Assembly: GCA_016873635.1 (NCBI GenBank) | Contig: VGWJ01000005.1 | Coordinates: forward strand, 1 to 64,000 | Direction of reading: 5' to 3' | Length of the DNA stretch: 64,000 bases | Source: Lentisphaerota bacterium | GTDB taxonomy: Bacteria; Verrucomicrobiota; Kiritimatiellia; UBA8416; VGWJ01 | Shown here: positions 7,520 to 16,110 of the stretch, piece by piece | Layout of the letters: the number at the start of each line of letters is the position of its first letter | How positions within the stretch are numbered: the stretch's first letter is position 1 | Position numbers and translations under genes: made by a program | Notes under the pieces: generated by a model | What the model was told of the DNA's origin: nothing | Databases searched by the model: none | The model's input: the letters and a program-made list of their open reading frames with translations, nothing else

Positions 7520-7572
7520 CACGCAGCATGCAACACGCAACGTCTCCGCGATTGAGCGTTGTGTGTTGCATG
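7520..7572. repeat. heptamer repeats forming an inverted pair
   Basis: CACGCAG, CATGCAA and CACGCAA (7520-7540) are period-7 units. Bases 7527-7542 are the inverted complement of 7557-7572 with a single mismatch (14-base loop), so the spacer can form a strong hairpin between two SUMF genes and may end transcription of the upstream one. A second heptad run (TCACTCA, CCGACCA, CCGATCA) occupies 7602-7622 and reaches the next stop codon. Confidence 0.7.
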
Positions 7573-7619
7573 TTTCCCTGGAACCTGAACACCTCTCTCT
7601 CTCACTCACCGACCACCGA

Positions 7620-8411
7620 TCACCTCTTCTTCTCCCCCTCCCCCGCCGGCAGTTCCAACACCACCCGGAAGCCGACCCTGATATCCGCGAAGTTCCACTC
7701 GGCTTTCTCTCGCGCCGACGACGCCAGGTGCCAGGGGGTCGCGTGGAACCACGACCCGCCGCGCAGCGTTCGGTCGCCGGGACCGGCCGAGAAAGATTCC
7801 TGCAACCACCCGTCCAGGCACCACTCCGAGACGTTGCCGCCCAGGTCGAAGATGCCGTGGCGGTTGGTCGAAAAACTGCCGACCGGCGCCGTGTACTGGT
7901 ACGTGTCCACCTCGCGGACCGGGGCGTAGTTTCCGGCGCCAGCCGGTGGCGGCCACGGGCCGTCCCACGGATAGAGGCCCTTGACTTCTCCGTTGCGCGC
8001 AAAGGGAGTCTTCCCCGTCTCGACGCCCAGTCCCCCGACGGCGACGCTCCATTCCAGGTCCGCGGGCAGGCGGTACCGGCACCCGGCGGGCAGGAACTCG
8101 ACCTGTTGCTCTCTCGCGGTCAGCCAGGCGCAGAAGGCCCGGGCATCCTCCCATGTGACGTTCACCGCCGGATGCGTCGGGCCCTGCTCGATTTGGGGCT
8201 TGGGCCATTTTCTCCCCACGCTGCGCACAAACGCCGAGTAGTCCTGCACGCGCGTTTCCCACTTGCAGAAGAGCAGACGCGTGCCCGGAATCGGAACGAA
8301 TTCCATGCCCAGCGAATTGCGCCACGGCTGCCCCGGCAGGGGCTCGGCCCCGGCAAGCCGCACCGCCGCCGCCAGAAGCAACGCCGCGGTCGCCGATTGT
8401 TCTGATCGCAT
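7620..8411 (-). CDS. small secreted SUMF1-fold protein
   Basis: A 263-residue protein consisting of a signal peptide (MRSEQSATAALLLAAAVRLA) and one SUMF1/FGE-like domain: NSLGMEFVPIPGTRLLFCKW, HPAVNVTWEDARAFCAWLTA, LPADLEWSVAVGGLG, FDLGGNVSEWCLDGW, LRGGSWFHATPWHLASSARE and the final GFRVVLELP. ATG 8411 is chosen because the frame upstream is non-coding in character and the signal peptide begins exactly here. It lacks the N-terminal domain of its three neighbours. Formylglycine-forming cysteines are absent after the RGGSW motif. Confidence 0.88.
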   Translation of the reverse strand: MRSEQSATAALLLAAAVRLAGAEPLPGQPWRNSLGMEFVPIPGTRLLFCKWETRVQDYSAFVRSVGRKWPKPQIEQGPTHPAVNVTWEDARAFCAWLTAREQQVEFLPAGCRYRLPADLEWSVAVGGLGVETGKTPFARNGEVKGLYPWDGPWPPPAGAGNYAPVREVDTYQYTAPVGSFSTNRHGIFDLGGNVSEWCLDGWLQESFSAGPGDRTLRGGSWFHATPWHLASSAREKAEWNFADIRVGFRVVLELPAGEGEKKR

Positions 8412-8610
8412 GAGTGAATGAACATAGTCCGATGAAGCGCCCCGCGCAACCGCGATCTCGCTCCCCGAGCCGATGACGGATTGCGCGCGCATCCGTTCCG
8501 TGTTAGCTTACTGCCGGAATGTCGGACCGGCATGACGGCGGATGCGATGCCGGACGGGCGCCTTGTCGACACTTGCTCAGCGCACGGCGCAACCGCGAAT
8601 TGACAGCGTC

Positions 8611-9054
8611 ATGAACGTCGCCGACCTCAAGAACATCACCGGCCGCGCTTATCCGGCGCGGCGCAGAACGCAGAACCTGGTAGGCGGGGCCTCGCCCGTG
8701 CAGGCCGAGCACTTTGCGATGGGGCTGGTCACGCTGGAGCCGCGCGGCGGACAGGTGCCGTGGCACAGCCAGGAGCAGGAGGAGGTCTACTTCATCCTGG
8801 AAGGGGTGGGGGAGATGTGCCTGGGGGACGAGGTCCGCGAGCTTTGCGCCGGCCAGATCGTGAAGATACCGCCGGGGGTGTACCACCAGCTTTCCAACAA
8901 GGGCGGCGCGCCGCTGCGGATGATCTACTGCTACGGGCCCGCCGGAGACGCGGCGCACTGGAGGCAGGAACTCGCGGGGACGCTTCCGCGGGCCGGCGTG
9001 GAGGCGCCGCCCCTGCCCGCGGGCGCGCAGTACCCGCAGCGCACGGAGGCGTGA
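8611..9054 (+). CDS. cupin-domain protein
   Basis: A 147-residue single-domain cupin. Motif 1 is seen as VPWHSQEQEEVYFILEGVGE (metal ligands H-x-x-x-x-E-E) and motif 2 as GQIVKIPPGVYHQLSNKG. Such proteins bind a metal and act as small isomerases, dioxygenases or sensors of sugars; the exact substrate is unknown. ATG 8611 begins the conserved part; the frame extends upstream without a good SD. It is followed one base after the stop by a Gfo/Idh/MocA gene, suggesting a shared role in sugar or polyol metabolism. Confidence 0.85.
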   Translation: MNVADLKNITGRAYPARRRTQNLVGGASPVQAEHFAMGLVTLEPRGGQVPWHSQEQEEVYFILEGVGEMCLGDEVRELCAGQIVKIPPGVYHQLSNKGGAPLRMIYCYGPAGDAAHWRQELAGTLPRAGVEAPPLPAGAQYPQRTEA

Positions 9055-9055
9055 T

Positions 9056-10234
9056 ATGCAGACCAGACGCATCGGAATCATCGTAAACGGCGTGACCGGG
9101 CGCATGGGCACGCACCAGCACCTGGACCGGTCGCTTTCGGCGATCATCAGACAGGGCGGAATCCGCGTGGGGACCGGCGCCGCGATCATGCCGGACCTGA
9201 TTTTGACCGGCCGCAACGAGGACAAGCTCGCGGCGCTGGCCCGCGCGCACGGCCCGCCCGCGATCGGGAAGCCCTACGCCTATACGACCGACGTGCAGGG
9301 GGCGCTGGACGGCAAGTACGGCGACTTCGAGGTGTTCTTTGACGCCTCGGCCACGCAGCAGCGCTCACGGTTTGTCGAAATGGCGGTCAAGGCCGGCAAG
9401 GCCGTGTACTGCGAGAAGCCCACGGCCACCGTCACGGCCGAAGCCGTGCGCCTGGCGAGGCTGGCGGGGGACGCGGGCCTCAAGAACGGCGTGGTGCAGG
9501 ACAAGCTGTGGCTTCCGGGTTTCCGCAAGCTCCGGATGCTCAAGGATCTCGGTTTCTTCGGCCGGATTCTCGCCGTGAAGGGCGATTTCGGCTACTGGGT
9601 GTTCAGCGGACTGGACTGCGACCAGCCGGCGCAGCGGCCGAGCTGGAACTACCGCGCGGAGGACGGCGGCGGCATGATGATCGACATGTTCTGCCATTGG
9701 CAGTACGTGATCAGCAACCTGTTCGGGCCCGTCAGGCGTCTCGTGGCCTGCGGGTACACGGGCCTGCCCCGGCGCCGGGACGAGGCAGGCAACGTCTTCG
9801 CGGCCACCGCGGATGACGCGGCCTACGCGATTTTCGTTCTGGACGACGGCACGGTGGCGCAGTTCAACAGCTCGTGGCACACGCGCGTGCGGCGGGACGA
9901 CCTGCTGACCGTGCAAGTCGACGGCGAGAAGGGGTCGGCGGTGGCGGGACTGCGCGAAGTGGTCGTGCAGAGCGCCGCCGGGACGCCGAAGCCGGTGTGG
10001 AACCCGGACGTTCCGCAGCCGGTTGACTTCTACGCGGGGTGGCAGACAGTCCCGGACAATATCGTCTACGACAACGCCTTCAAGATCCAGTGGGAGCTGT
10101 TCATCCGGCACGTGGCGCTCGATGAGCCCTGGAAATACACCCTGATGGAGGGGGCGCGGGGCGTTCAGCTTGCGGAGCTGGGCATGCGCTCGTGGAAGGA
10201 GCAGCGCTGGGTGGACGTCGAGCCGCTCCAATGA
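9056..10234 (+). CDS. Gfo/Idh/MocA family oxidoreductase
   Basis: A 392-residue NAD(P)-dependent oxidoreductase. The N-terminal Rossmann half begins RRIGIIVNGVTGRMGTHQHL, with the nucleotide-binding turn G-V-T-G-R-M-G, and contains VYCEKPTATV, the EKP motif whose Lys is catalytic in the family. The C-terminal beta-sheet half carries EDGGGMMIDMFCHWQYVISN, including the D-x-x-x-H pair. The family oxidises or reduces sugars and inositols. It is in one transcription unit with the cupin upstream. Confidence 0.9.
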   Translation: MQTRRIGIIVNGVTGRMGTHQHLDRSLSAIIRQGGIRVGTGAAIMPDLILTGRNEDKLAALARAHGPPAIGKPYAYTTDVQGALDGKYGDFEVFFDASATQQRSRFVEMAVKAGKAVYCEKPTATVTAEAVRLARLAGDAGLKNGVVQDKLWLPGFRKLRMLKDLGFFGRILAVKGDFGYWVFSGLDCDQPAQRPSWNYRAEDGGGMMIDMFCHWQYVISNLFGPVRRLVACGYTGLPRRRDEAGNVFAATADDAAYAIFVLDDGTVAQFNSSWHTRVRRDDLLTVQVDGEKGSAVAGLREVVVQSAAGTPKPVWNPDVPQPVDFYAGWQTVPDNIVYDNAFKIQWELFIRHVALDEPWKYTLMEGARGVQLAELGMRSWKEQRWVDVEPLQ

Positions 10235-10586
10235 AAGAGGACGCAACCGACGGCGAAGCCGTGGACGCCATCCTGATCGGCTACGGCCTGTGCAGCAACG
10301 GAATCGAGGGCATCGCGGCGCGGAAGCACCGCCTGGTCGCCGTCAGGGGCGAATGGCGCTAAGATTCGGGGACAACGATCACTACAGGCGGTACACCAGG
10401 GAATGCGCGGCGTGGCTGGGATGGCGATACGAGGAGCTGCCGGGCGACGCCCGGCTGATCATGAATCTCGTGGAAGGCAACTGGAGCGCGGGAGATTTTC
10501 TCGTCGTGGAGCCGGGCCGGAGGATCGTGGCCTCGCATGACGACGCGATCATCAGGGCGGAGGACGTTTTTCCGCCGCGCAACTGA
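10231..10586 (+). pseudogene. broken DUF1638-family gene
   Basis: Frame 1 from ATG 10231 encodes DAILIGYGLCSNGIEGIAAR, the core signature of DUF1638 proteins, then stops at 10362. Another frame picks up at about 10350 with WRYEELPGDARLIMNLVEGN and FLVVEPGRRIVASHDDAIIR, the C-terminal part of the same family. The N-terminal 50 or so residues and the whole middle (including the usual cysteine-rich and H-D-C region) are missing. The start overlaps the stop of the oxidoreductase as ATGA. It is a deletion plus frameshift relic. Confidence 0.75.
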
Positions 10587-10590
10587 CGCA

Positions 10591-10619
10591 TTGCCAGGGC
10601 CGGGGCCGCGGCGTATGCT
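10591..10619 (+). promoter_or_regulatory. sigma-70-type promoter for the GTPase gene
   Basis: TTGCCA (10591-10596), a 17-base spacer and TATGCT (10614-10619). Transcription would begin about 10626, only a few bases before ATG 10629, so the message would be nearly leaderless; no SD is visible. Confidence 0.5.
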
Positions 10620-10628
10620 TGATGCGTT

Positions 10629-11147
10629 ATGAAGAAGAAGGTGTGCATGCTGGGCGGATTCGGCGTGGGCAAGACCAGCCTCGTGCGCCGCTTCGTTTCC
10701 AGCATGTTTTCCGAGAAGTACCTGACCACGGTGGGGGTCAAGATCGACAAGAAGACGGTCGCCGTCGACGGCGGCGCGGTGGACCTGCTGATCTGGGATC
10801 TTCAGGGCGAGGACGAGGCGCGCGAGACGCCCGAAGCCTACCTGCGCGGGGCGGCCGGATGCGCGCTGGTGGCGGACGGCACGCGCGGCGCCACCATGGA
10901 CACGGCCCTGGCCATTCGCGAACGCGTGCGGGGCGTGCTGGGCGACGTCCCCTTCCTGTTCCTCCTGAACAAGTCCGACCTGGGCGCCGAATGGGATCTC
11001 GGCGCGGCGGACGTGGCGCGCCTCGACGGCAAGGCCTGCGCGGTCCTGCGCACAAGCGCCAAGACGGGTGAAGGCGTGGAAGAGGCGTTCGCGGCCCTGG
11101 CCCGCGCGGTGGCCGGAAACGTGAGCGGGACGCCAGCCCTTGAATAA
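10629..11147 (+). CDS. Ras/Rab-like small GTPase
   Basis: A 172-residue bacterial member of the Ras-like superfamily. All G motifs are visible: P-loop GGFGVGKTSL (G1), switch I region KYLTTVGVKID (G2 Thr), WDLQGED (G3, with Q-G-E in place of A-G-Q), LLNKSDLG (G4) and LRTSAKTGEG (G5). It should switch between GTP and GDP forms in the cytoplasm. Its stop overlaps the TTG start of a PAS/sigma-54 activator, implying that the GTPase state is coupled to transcription control. Confidence 0.92.
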   Translation: MKKKVCMLGGFGVGKTSLVRRFVSSMFSEKYLTTVGVKIDKKTVAVDGGAVDLLIWDLQGEDEARETPEAYLRGAAGCALVADGTRGATMDTALAIRERVRGVLGDVPFLFLLNKSDLGAEWDLGAADVARLDGKACAVLRTSAKTGEGVEEAFAALARAVAGNVSGTPALE

Positions 11148-12885
11148 GTTGAGCGAGCCATACCCGCATCCCGTCCTGGACGAGCTCCAGGCGCTGTGCG
11201 TCAAGGACCGCGCTCCCGCCTACGTGCTGGTCGGTCCGGACGGGTTGTTGCGCGACTGGGGCGGTTTCTGCGAAAACTACGGCCTGACAGACCTGTCCAG
11301 GGGGCGTTCCGCCGCGGATCAAATCGACTGCCTGGCCGGCGTGTTGCCGCTGGGCGGGGCTTCGATGCGTCTTTCGTTCGTGGAGCTGACGCCCGACGTC
11401 ACGGCGGACGTCTATTTCCTGTCGCGCCCCGAAGGCGACTGGGTGCTGTTCGTGGACTCCACGGTGGAAGCGCGGCGCCTGGAGCGGCTGCAGCAGAGCG
11501 GCAACGACCTGGCGCTGGCGCGGGCGAAGGAGAACCGTCTGCTGTCCGAGCTGCAGCGCAGCCACCGCAATCTGCTTGCCGTTCTGGACCAGCTACGGCT
11601 TGTCACGGCCATCATTGACGGGGAAGGGCGGGTCCTATTTCTCAGCAGCCTGGGCCGGCAGCTCCTGGCGCACGGCGGCGGCGACCCGGTCGGGCGCGTG
11701 TGGACCGAGGTCTTCCGCCTGTTGCCTGACGACGGCCGCGAACTCCGGGGAGCGATCGAGGCGCCCGCCGCGCGGCGCAGGCGCATGCTGGTGCAGACGC
11801 GTTCCGCGGAGCCCGAGCGGCGCTGGTTCGAGGTGGACGTCCGCGACGATCCTTCCGACCCGGCGCGGCACATCCTTTATCTTTACGATGTCACCGACGT
11901 GCAGAACCTCCGGCGGCAGCTCAAGGGCAAGACGCAGTTCTACGGCATCCTTGGCCGCTGTCCGGAGATGCGGCGCGTGTTCGGCCTGGTGCAGGAGCTG
12001 GCCGGCATGGATACGACCGTTCTGATCGAAGGCGAGACGGGCACGGGCAAGGAGCTTGTGGCGCGGGCCATCCACGAGGCAAGCCCCAGGCGCGACAAGC
12101 CTTTTGTGACCGTCAATTGCGGCGGCCTGAGCGATTCGCTCATCAACAGCCAGCTTTTCGGCCACCGCAAGGGGTCGTTCACCGACGCGGTGAACGACCA
12201 GGAAGGCGTTTTCGAAGCCGCGCACGGCGGCACGATTTTCCTGGACGAAATCGGCGATATCCCGCCCAACACGCAGACGCGCATCCTGCGCGTGCTTGAG
12301 CAGCGCGAGATCGTGCGCGTGGGCGACACCAGGCCGCGGCCCATCCAGATTCGCGTGCTCGCGGCGACGCACCGCGACCTTGACGAACAGGTCCGGCGCA
12401 ACGCTTTCCGTTCCGACCTCCTGTACCGCATCCGGGTGGCCCGGGTGCGCCTCCCGCCGCTGCGCGAACGGCGCGAGGACATACCGCCGCTGACGGAGTC
12501 GTTCCTGGAGACGGCCCGCGCCAGCACGGGCAAGCGCGTCGACGGTGTCGGCGCCGACGCCATGCGCGTTCTGATGCAGTACGCCTGGCCGGGAAACGTG
12601 CGGGAATTGCGCAACGCCGTGGAGTTCGCCGTGATCAGCTGCCGGGGAGGGACAATCACCGTGCGCGATCTGCCGCCGGAGGTCGCGGACCTGCGGCTGC
12701 CGCGGGCGGCGCGGCTGGGCTATGAGCCGGAAGGGGAGCGGGAGCGGATTCTGGAAGCCCTGCGGCGCGCGGGAGGCAGCCGCGCCGGGGCCGCGCGTCT
12801 GCTGGGCATCGGCCGCGCCACGCTTTACCGCCGCATGCGGGTATGCATGCTCGATCCGCGGGATCCGCAGGCCGGGGGGGGCTAG
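11140..12885 (+). CDS. PAS-domain sigma-54-dependent transcriptional activator
   Basis: A 581-residue enhancer-binding protein. An N-terminal sensory domain (about 20-120, YVLVGPDGLLRDWGGFCENY) and coiled coil precede a second PAS-like domain (145-260). The AAA+ domain (270-500) has Walker A GETGTGKE, Walker B GGTIFLDEIGD and an Arg-finger region RSDLLYRIRVARV. A Fis-type helix-turn-helix closes the protein (GSRAGAARLLGIGRATLYRR). The sigma-54 contact loop reads GSFTDA, not GAFTGA, keeping the key F-T. TTG 11140 starts inside the GTPase gene; no ATG lies nearby. Confidence 0.9.
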   Translation: MNKLSEPYPHPVLDELQALCVKDRAPAYVLVGPDGLLRDWGGFCENYGLTDLSRGRSAADQIDCLAGVLPLGGASMRLSFVELTPDVTADVYFLSRPEGDWVLFVDSTVEARRLERLQQSGNDLALARAKENRLLSELQRSHRNLLAVLDQLRLVTAIIDGEGRVLFLSSLGRQLLAHGGGDPVGRVWTEVFRLLPDDGRELRGAIEAPAARRRRMLVQTRSAEPERRWFEVDVRDDPSDPARHILYLYDVTDVQNLRRQLKGKTQFYGILGRCPEMRRVFGLVQELAGMDTTVLIEGETGTGKELVARAIHEASPRRDKPFVTVNCGGLSDSLINSQLFGHRKGSFTDAVNDQEGVFEAAHGGTIFLDEIGDIPPNTQTRILRVLEQREIVRVGDTRPRPIQIRVLAATHRDLDEQVRRNAFRSDLLYRIRVARVRLPPLRERREDIPPLTESFLETARASTGKRVDGVGADAMRVLMQYAWPGNVRELRNAVEFAVISCRGGTITVRDLPPEVADLRLPRAARLGYEPEGERERILEALRRAGGSRAGAARLLGIGRATLYRRMRVCMLDPRDPQAGGG

Positions 12886-12949
12886 CCCTGCGCGCGACCG
12901 GCATCCCGCGGGCCGCCCGGCATCGCGGCGCTTTTCGGCGCTTTGGCGG

Positions 12950-12977
12950 TTGCGGTCCGGGCGGCGGGTGCTATGAT
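12950..12977 (+). promoter_or_regulatory. possible promoter for the ACT-domain gene
   Basis: TTGCGG (12950-12955), 16 bases, TATGAT (12972-12977); start of transcription near 12984, then SD GGAGGAGG and GTG 13002. Confidence 0.4.
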
Positions 12978-13001
12978 TGGGCAGCCGGGAGGAGGTGCAC
13001 A

Positions 13002-13403
13002 GTGAGAAAGAAACAGTTTACGCTCTACCTGGAGAACAAGCCGGGCGTGCTGGCGGCCGTCACGCGGAAGCTTGCCGCGGCGAAGGTCAACATTGAAGGC
13101 ATGTCCGTCTCGGAGAGCACGGACGTGGGGCTGGTGCAGGTCGTGCCGGATGACGCCGCGACGGCGCGCCGGGTGCTCAAGGCGTCCGGAATTCCGTTCA
13201 CTTCGCAGGACGTGGCGCTGGTGACGCTCCGCAACCGTCCGGGCGAGCTCGCCCGCGTGACTTCGCGGCTCGCCAAGACGGGCGTCAACATCAACTACAT
13301 CTATGCCACCGGCTGCCAGTGCACCGCCGACTGCAGGTGCTACGCGGTGATCAGCGCTCCGGATCTCGACGCGGTGGAAAAGGTCTGGAAGGCGGTGCGC
13401 TGA
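13002..13403 (+). CDS. tandem ACT-domain protein
   Basis: A 133-residue protein made of two ACT domains: residues 1-65 (FTLYLENKPGVLAAVTRKLA, VNIEGMSVSES) and 70-133 (VALVTLRNRPGELARVTSRL, VNINYIYATG). ACT pairs bind amino acids and regulate enzymes of their metabolism; the ligand cannot be read here. The second domain has a small cysteine cluster (CQCTADCRC). GTG 13002 is preceded by a strong SD (GGGAGGAGG) and begins the first beta strand, so the longer upstream frame is rejected. Confidence 0.88.
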   Translation: MRKKQFTLYLENKPGVLAAVTRKLAAAKVNIEGMSVSESTDVGLVQVVPDDAATARRVLKASGIPFTSQDVALVTLRNRPGELARVTSRLAKTGVNINYIYATGCQCTADCRCYAVISAPDLDAVEKVWKAVR

Positions 13404-13416
13404 GCCGGGGCGGGCG

Positions 13417-15249
13417 TCATTCGGAGGACGTTTCCGCGACGCCCCAGAGCCGCGCGTTGGCCTCAACCAGGGCCTTCAGCAGGGGCACTTCCTCCAGCCA
13501 GCGGACCGGGCGATACAGCGCCGCGACGGCCGCCGGCCGGCCCGCGCCCAGGAAGCGCTTGGCGGGCGCGGCGCTGAAGACGTAGAGCGCGGCGGCCAGC
13601 ACGAACGCCGTCAGGATGCGCCGCGCGCGCTGCGCCCCGCGTCGAAGCCGCACCGCGCGCAGCAGGGCCAGCGTTTCTTCATCGCCCGCCCCGGTGGTAT
13701 CGAGCGTTTCGCGGCAGACGCGCGCGGCATAATCCCAGTCGCGTCCGCCGATCGCCTCGCGCGCGCGCTGCCGGTTGCGCTCGACGATGCGGGCGGGCAG
13801 TTCCTGCCGTTCGCGCTGGAAGCTCTCGTCGCCGCAGAGCGCGTCGTATTCGGCGATATACCTCTGCGCGCGCTCGTAGTTGGAGTCCAGGATGTCCTGC
13901 CGTATGAGCCGGCGGAGCTGTTCGAGGCGCGACACGGCGCGCCGGGCGCGGTCGCGCATGGCGGTGACGTCTTCGACGATCCGGCGGCCGCCGGCGCCGA
14001 TGGGCTGAAAGCCCGTGATGCGGCCCGCCTGTTCGACGACCGTGTCGTAGTCGCGGGCCGCCTCGAGGGCGCGCAGCCGATCGAGCAGCACGCGGGCCAG
14101 CTCGTACTCGCGCGCGTCGGCGCCGCACGTGCCGCAGAACTGGATGCCGAAGCGCGTGGCGGCGCCGCATTCGGCGCAGGTCTCGCCGCCGTCCCAGCCG
14201 CACTTGCCGCAGTAGCGCAGCATGACCGGGTTCACCGTGTCGCACCACTTGCAGCGCCACGTGGTTTTCACGGTGGGCAGTTCGATGGTGGTGGGCGCCT
14301 TGACCATGCGCAGGGCTTCGGCGAACTCCGCGACGCCCGGCCAGCGGGCATTGCGGTCCGTGGCCAGCGCCTTGGCGACGGGCATGCGCAGGGCCTCGGG
14401 CAGGTCGTTTTCGCGGAAATAGCGCGGGTTCTTGCCGGTGACGCTGAAGTAGAGCAGCGCGCCCAGGCCGTAAACGTCGGCGCGCTCGTCGGCGGCGCCG
14501 GCGTCGGCTTCCTGCTCCGGCGCGCCGTAGCCCAGCGAAAGCATCTTCTCGCCCGGCACGGTGAGACGCGAGTCATCGGCCGACAGGCGCCGCGCCAGGC
14601 CGAAGTCGACGACCTTGGGCTGCCCCATCTCGTTGAGGAGAATGTTGGAGGGCTTCAGGTCGCGGTGGATCACGCGGCAGCCGTGCGCGTAGCGCACGGC
14701 GTCGCAGACCTTGGCCATCAGGTCGAGCGTCGCCGTTACCGAGAGCGGCCCGTTGCGGTGCACCTTGTCGGCCAGGGTGAACGGGGAGGTCGGCGTCCGG
14801 TTCGGGGAGGCTTCGGGAGGCCCCGCGACGTATTCCATGACGATGTAGGGGCCTTCGCGGTCCTCCCCGAGGGCGTAGAGGTGCACGATGTGGATGTGGT
14901 TGAGGGCCGCGACGGCCTTGGCTTCGCCGAAGAAGCGGGCCTTGAGGTGCGGGTCGGCGAGGCTGGAGCGGTGCAGGCGTTTGATGGCCACGTAGCGGTC
15001 GAGCTGGTGGTCGCGCGCCAGGTATACCACGCCCATGCCGCCGTCGCCGATCTTCTCGATGATCTCGTACTTGGCGTCCAGGTGTTCGGAGGCGAAGGAG
15101 CGCGCGGCGGGGAGGGGGGCGGTTGCGGGCGCCTGGGGCGCCGGCAGGCGGGCCGTGTTCGCGTCGCCGGCCGCCGCGCCGGCCGGAGCCGGCGGAGCGG
15201 CATGCTCCGGCTCCACGCGTATCCGGGGGATAATCTCGGTTCGTTTCAT
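13417..15249 (-). CDS. membrane-anchored Ser/Thr protein kinase with zinc ribbons
   Basis: A 610-residue Hanks-type kinase. Residues 60-330 hold the glycine loop IGDGGMGVVYLARD, the ATP lysine in VAIKRL, the catalytic loop VIHRDLKPSNILLN, the DFG motif in VVDFGLARRL and YGAPEQE. Then come paired zinc ribbons (CKWCDTVNPVMLRYCGKCGW; CAECGAATRFGIQFCGTCGA), a helical domain with arginine-rich repeats, and one transmembrane segment near the C-terminus (ILTAFVLAAALYVFSA). ATG 15249 gives the natural start (MKRTEIIPRIRVEP); the upstream extension is low-quality. Likely autophosphorylated; targets unknown. Confidence 0.9.
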   Translation of the reverse strand: MKRTEIIPRIRVEPEHAAPPAPAGAAAGDANTARLPAPQAPATAPLPAARSFASEHLDAKYEIIEKIGDGGMGVVYLARDHQLDRYVAIKRLHRSSLADPHLKARFFGEAKAVAALNHIHIVHLYALGEDREGPYIVMEYVAGPPEASPNRTPTSPFTLADKVHRNGPLSVTATLDLMAKVCDAVRYAHGCRVIHRDLKPSNILLNEMGQPKVVDFGLARRLSADDSRLTVPGEKMLSLGYGAPEQEADAGAADERADVYGLGALLYFSVTGKNPRYFRENDLPEALRMPVAKALATDRNARWPGVAEFAEALRMVKAPTTIELPTVKTTWRCKWCDTVNPVMLRYCGKCGWDGGETCAECGAATRFGIQFCGTCGADAREYELARVLLDRLRALEAARDYDTVVEQAGRITGFQPIGAGGRRIVEDVTAMRDRARRAVSRLEQLRRLIRQDILDSNYERAQRYIAEYDALCGDESFQRERQELPARIVERNRQRAREAIGGRDWDYAARVCRETLDTTGAGDEETLALLRAVRLRRGAQRARRILTAFVLAAALYVFSAAPAKRFLGAGRPAAVAALYRPVRWLEEVPLLKALVEANARLWGVAETSSE

Positions 15250-15336
15250 CGGGGTCCCATCAAAGCCACTGCCAGGCAGGCTACCACGACAGAACGGGCG
15301 GAACCAGCACGAATTACGGCTTCCGGGCGTATCGGC

Positions 15337-15365
15337 TTGACGGGGGCGGGGCGGGCCGCTATGAA
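15337..15365 (+). promoter_or_regulatory. promoter candidate for ispD operon
   Basis: TTGACG (15337-15342), 17 bases, TATGAA (15360-15365), in the divergent gap between the kinase and ispD. Confidence 0.45.
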
Positions 15366-15430
15366 TAGCAGCGGTTTGTGTAACAACGGTACGGGTGCGC
15401 GGACCGTGCGCGCCGGCAGGGGAGACGGTC

Positions 15431-16108
15431 ATGAACTATGGCATAGTGGTCGCCGCCGGAAAGAGCGAACGCATGGGTGAGAAGGCGGACAAGGCCTTCC
15501 TGACGCTCGGTACGGAACCCGTGCTGGCATATTCGCTGCAGGCGTTTGAGCGCTGCCCCGATATCGACGGAGTCATTCTTGTCGTGCGCAAGGACCGCGT
15601 GGAGGCCGCCCGCGGGCTGGCGCGCGTTTTCGGCTGCTCCAAGGTCAAGCGCGTGGTGCCCGGCGGGAGCAAGCGGCAGGTCTCGGTCGGAAACGGCCTG
15701 GCCCAGTTGAACGACGACGTCAATATCGTGGCCGTGCACGACGGGGCGCGGCCCTGCGTCACGGCGGCATTGATATCCGAAACGGTCAATTCCGCCAGGC
15801 GCTACGGGTCGGGCGTGGCCGCCGTCAAGATTACCGACACGGTCAAGCACGTGGAACGCGGTCTTACCGTGAAAAAGACGCTGGACCGCACCAAGCTCTG
15901 GGCCGTGCAGACGCCCCAGACTTTCAAGGTCGAACTGCTCAGAGACGCCTTCGCGGCGGTGCGCAAGAAGGGAGTCACCGTCACCGACGAAGCGTCGGCG
16001 GTGGAGTTGATCGGCAAGGAAGTCCACCTCGTCCCTTCCTTCCTGTCAAACGTCAAGATAACCACGCCCGATGACCTCAACGTGGCCGCCGCGCTGTTGA
16101 AGATCTGA
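15431..16108 (+). CDS. ispD: 2-C-methyl-D-erythritol 4-phosphate cytidylyltransferase
   Basis: A 225-residue enzyme that joins CTP and MEP to CDP-ME in the non-mevalonate isoprenoid pathway. It shows the CTP-binding start NYGIVVAAGKSERMGEKADK, the V-H-D-G-A-R-P motif (IVAVHDGARPCV), WAVQTPQTFKVELLRDAF and TDEASAVELIGKEVHLVP. ATG 15431 begins the first strand; an in-frame ATG 36 bases upstream adds only a poor extension. It heads a run with a phosphoesterase two bases downstream. ispF is not in the window. Confidence 0.94.
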   Translation: MNYGIVVAAGKSERMGEKADKAFLTLGTEPVLAYSLQAFERCPDIDGVILVVRKDRVEAARGLARVFGCSKVKRVVPGGSKRQVSVGNGLAQLNDDVNIVAVHDGARPCVTAALISETVNSARRYGSGVAAVKITDTVKHVERGLTVKKTLDRTKLWAVQTPQTFKVELLRDAFAAVRKKGVTVTDEASAVELIGKEVHLVPSFLSNVKITTPDDLNVAAALLKI

Positions 16109-16110
16109 GA

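Noticed and set aside
1761-8411. Formylglycine-generating sulfatase-activating enzymes
   Set aside because: The active-site cysteines are absent and no sulfatase gene is nearby.
11140-12885. PrsR regulator of the exosortase system
   Set aside because: It has PAS-like sensors and no receiver domain, and sits 40 kb away beside a GTPase.
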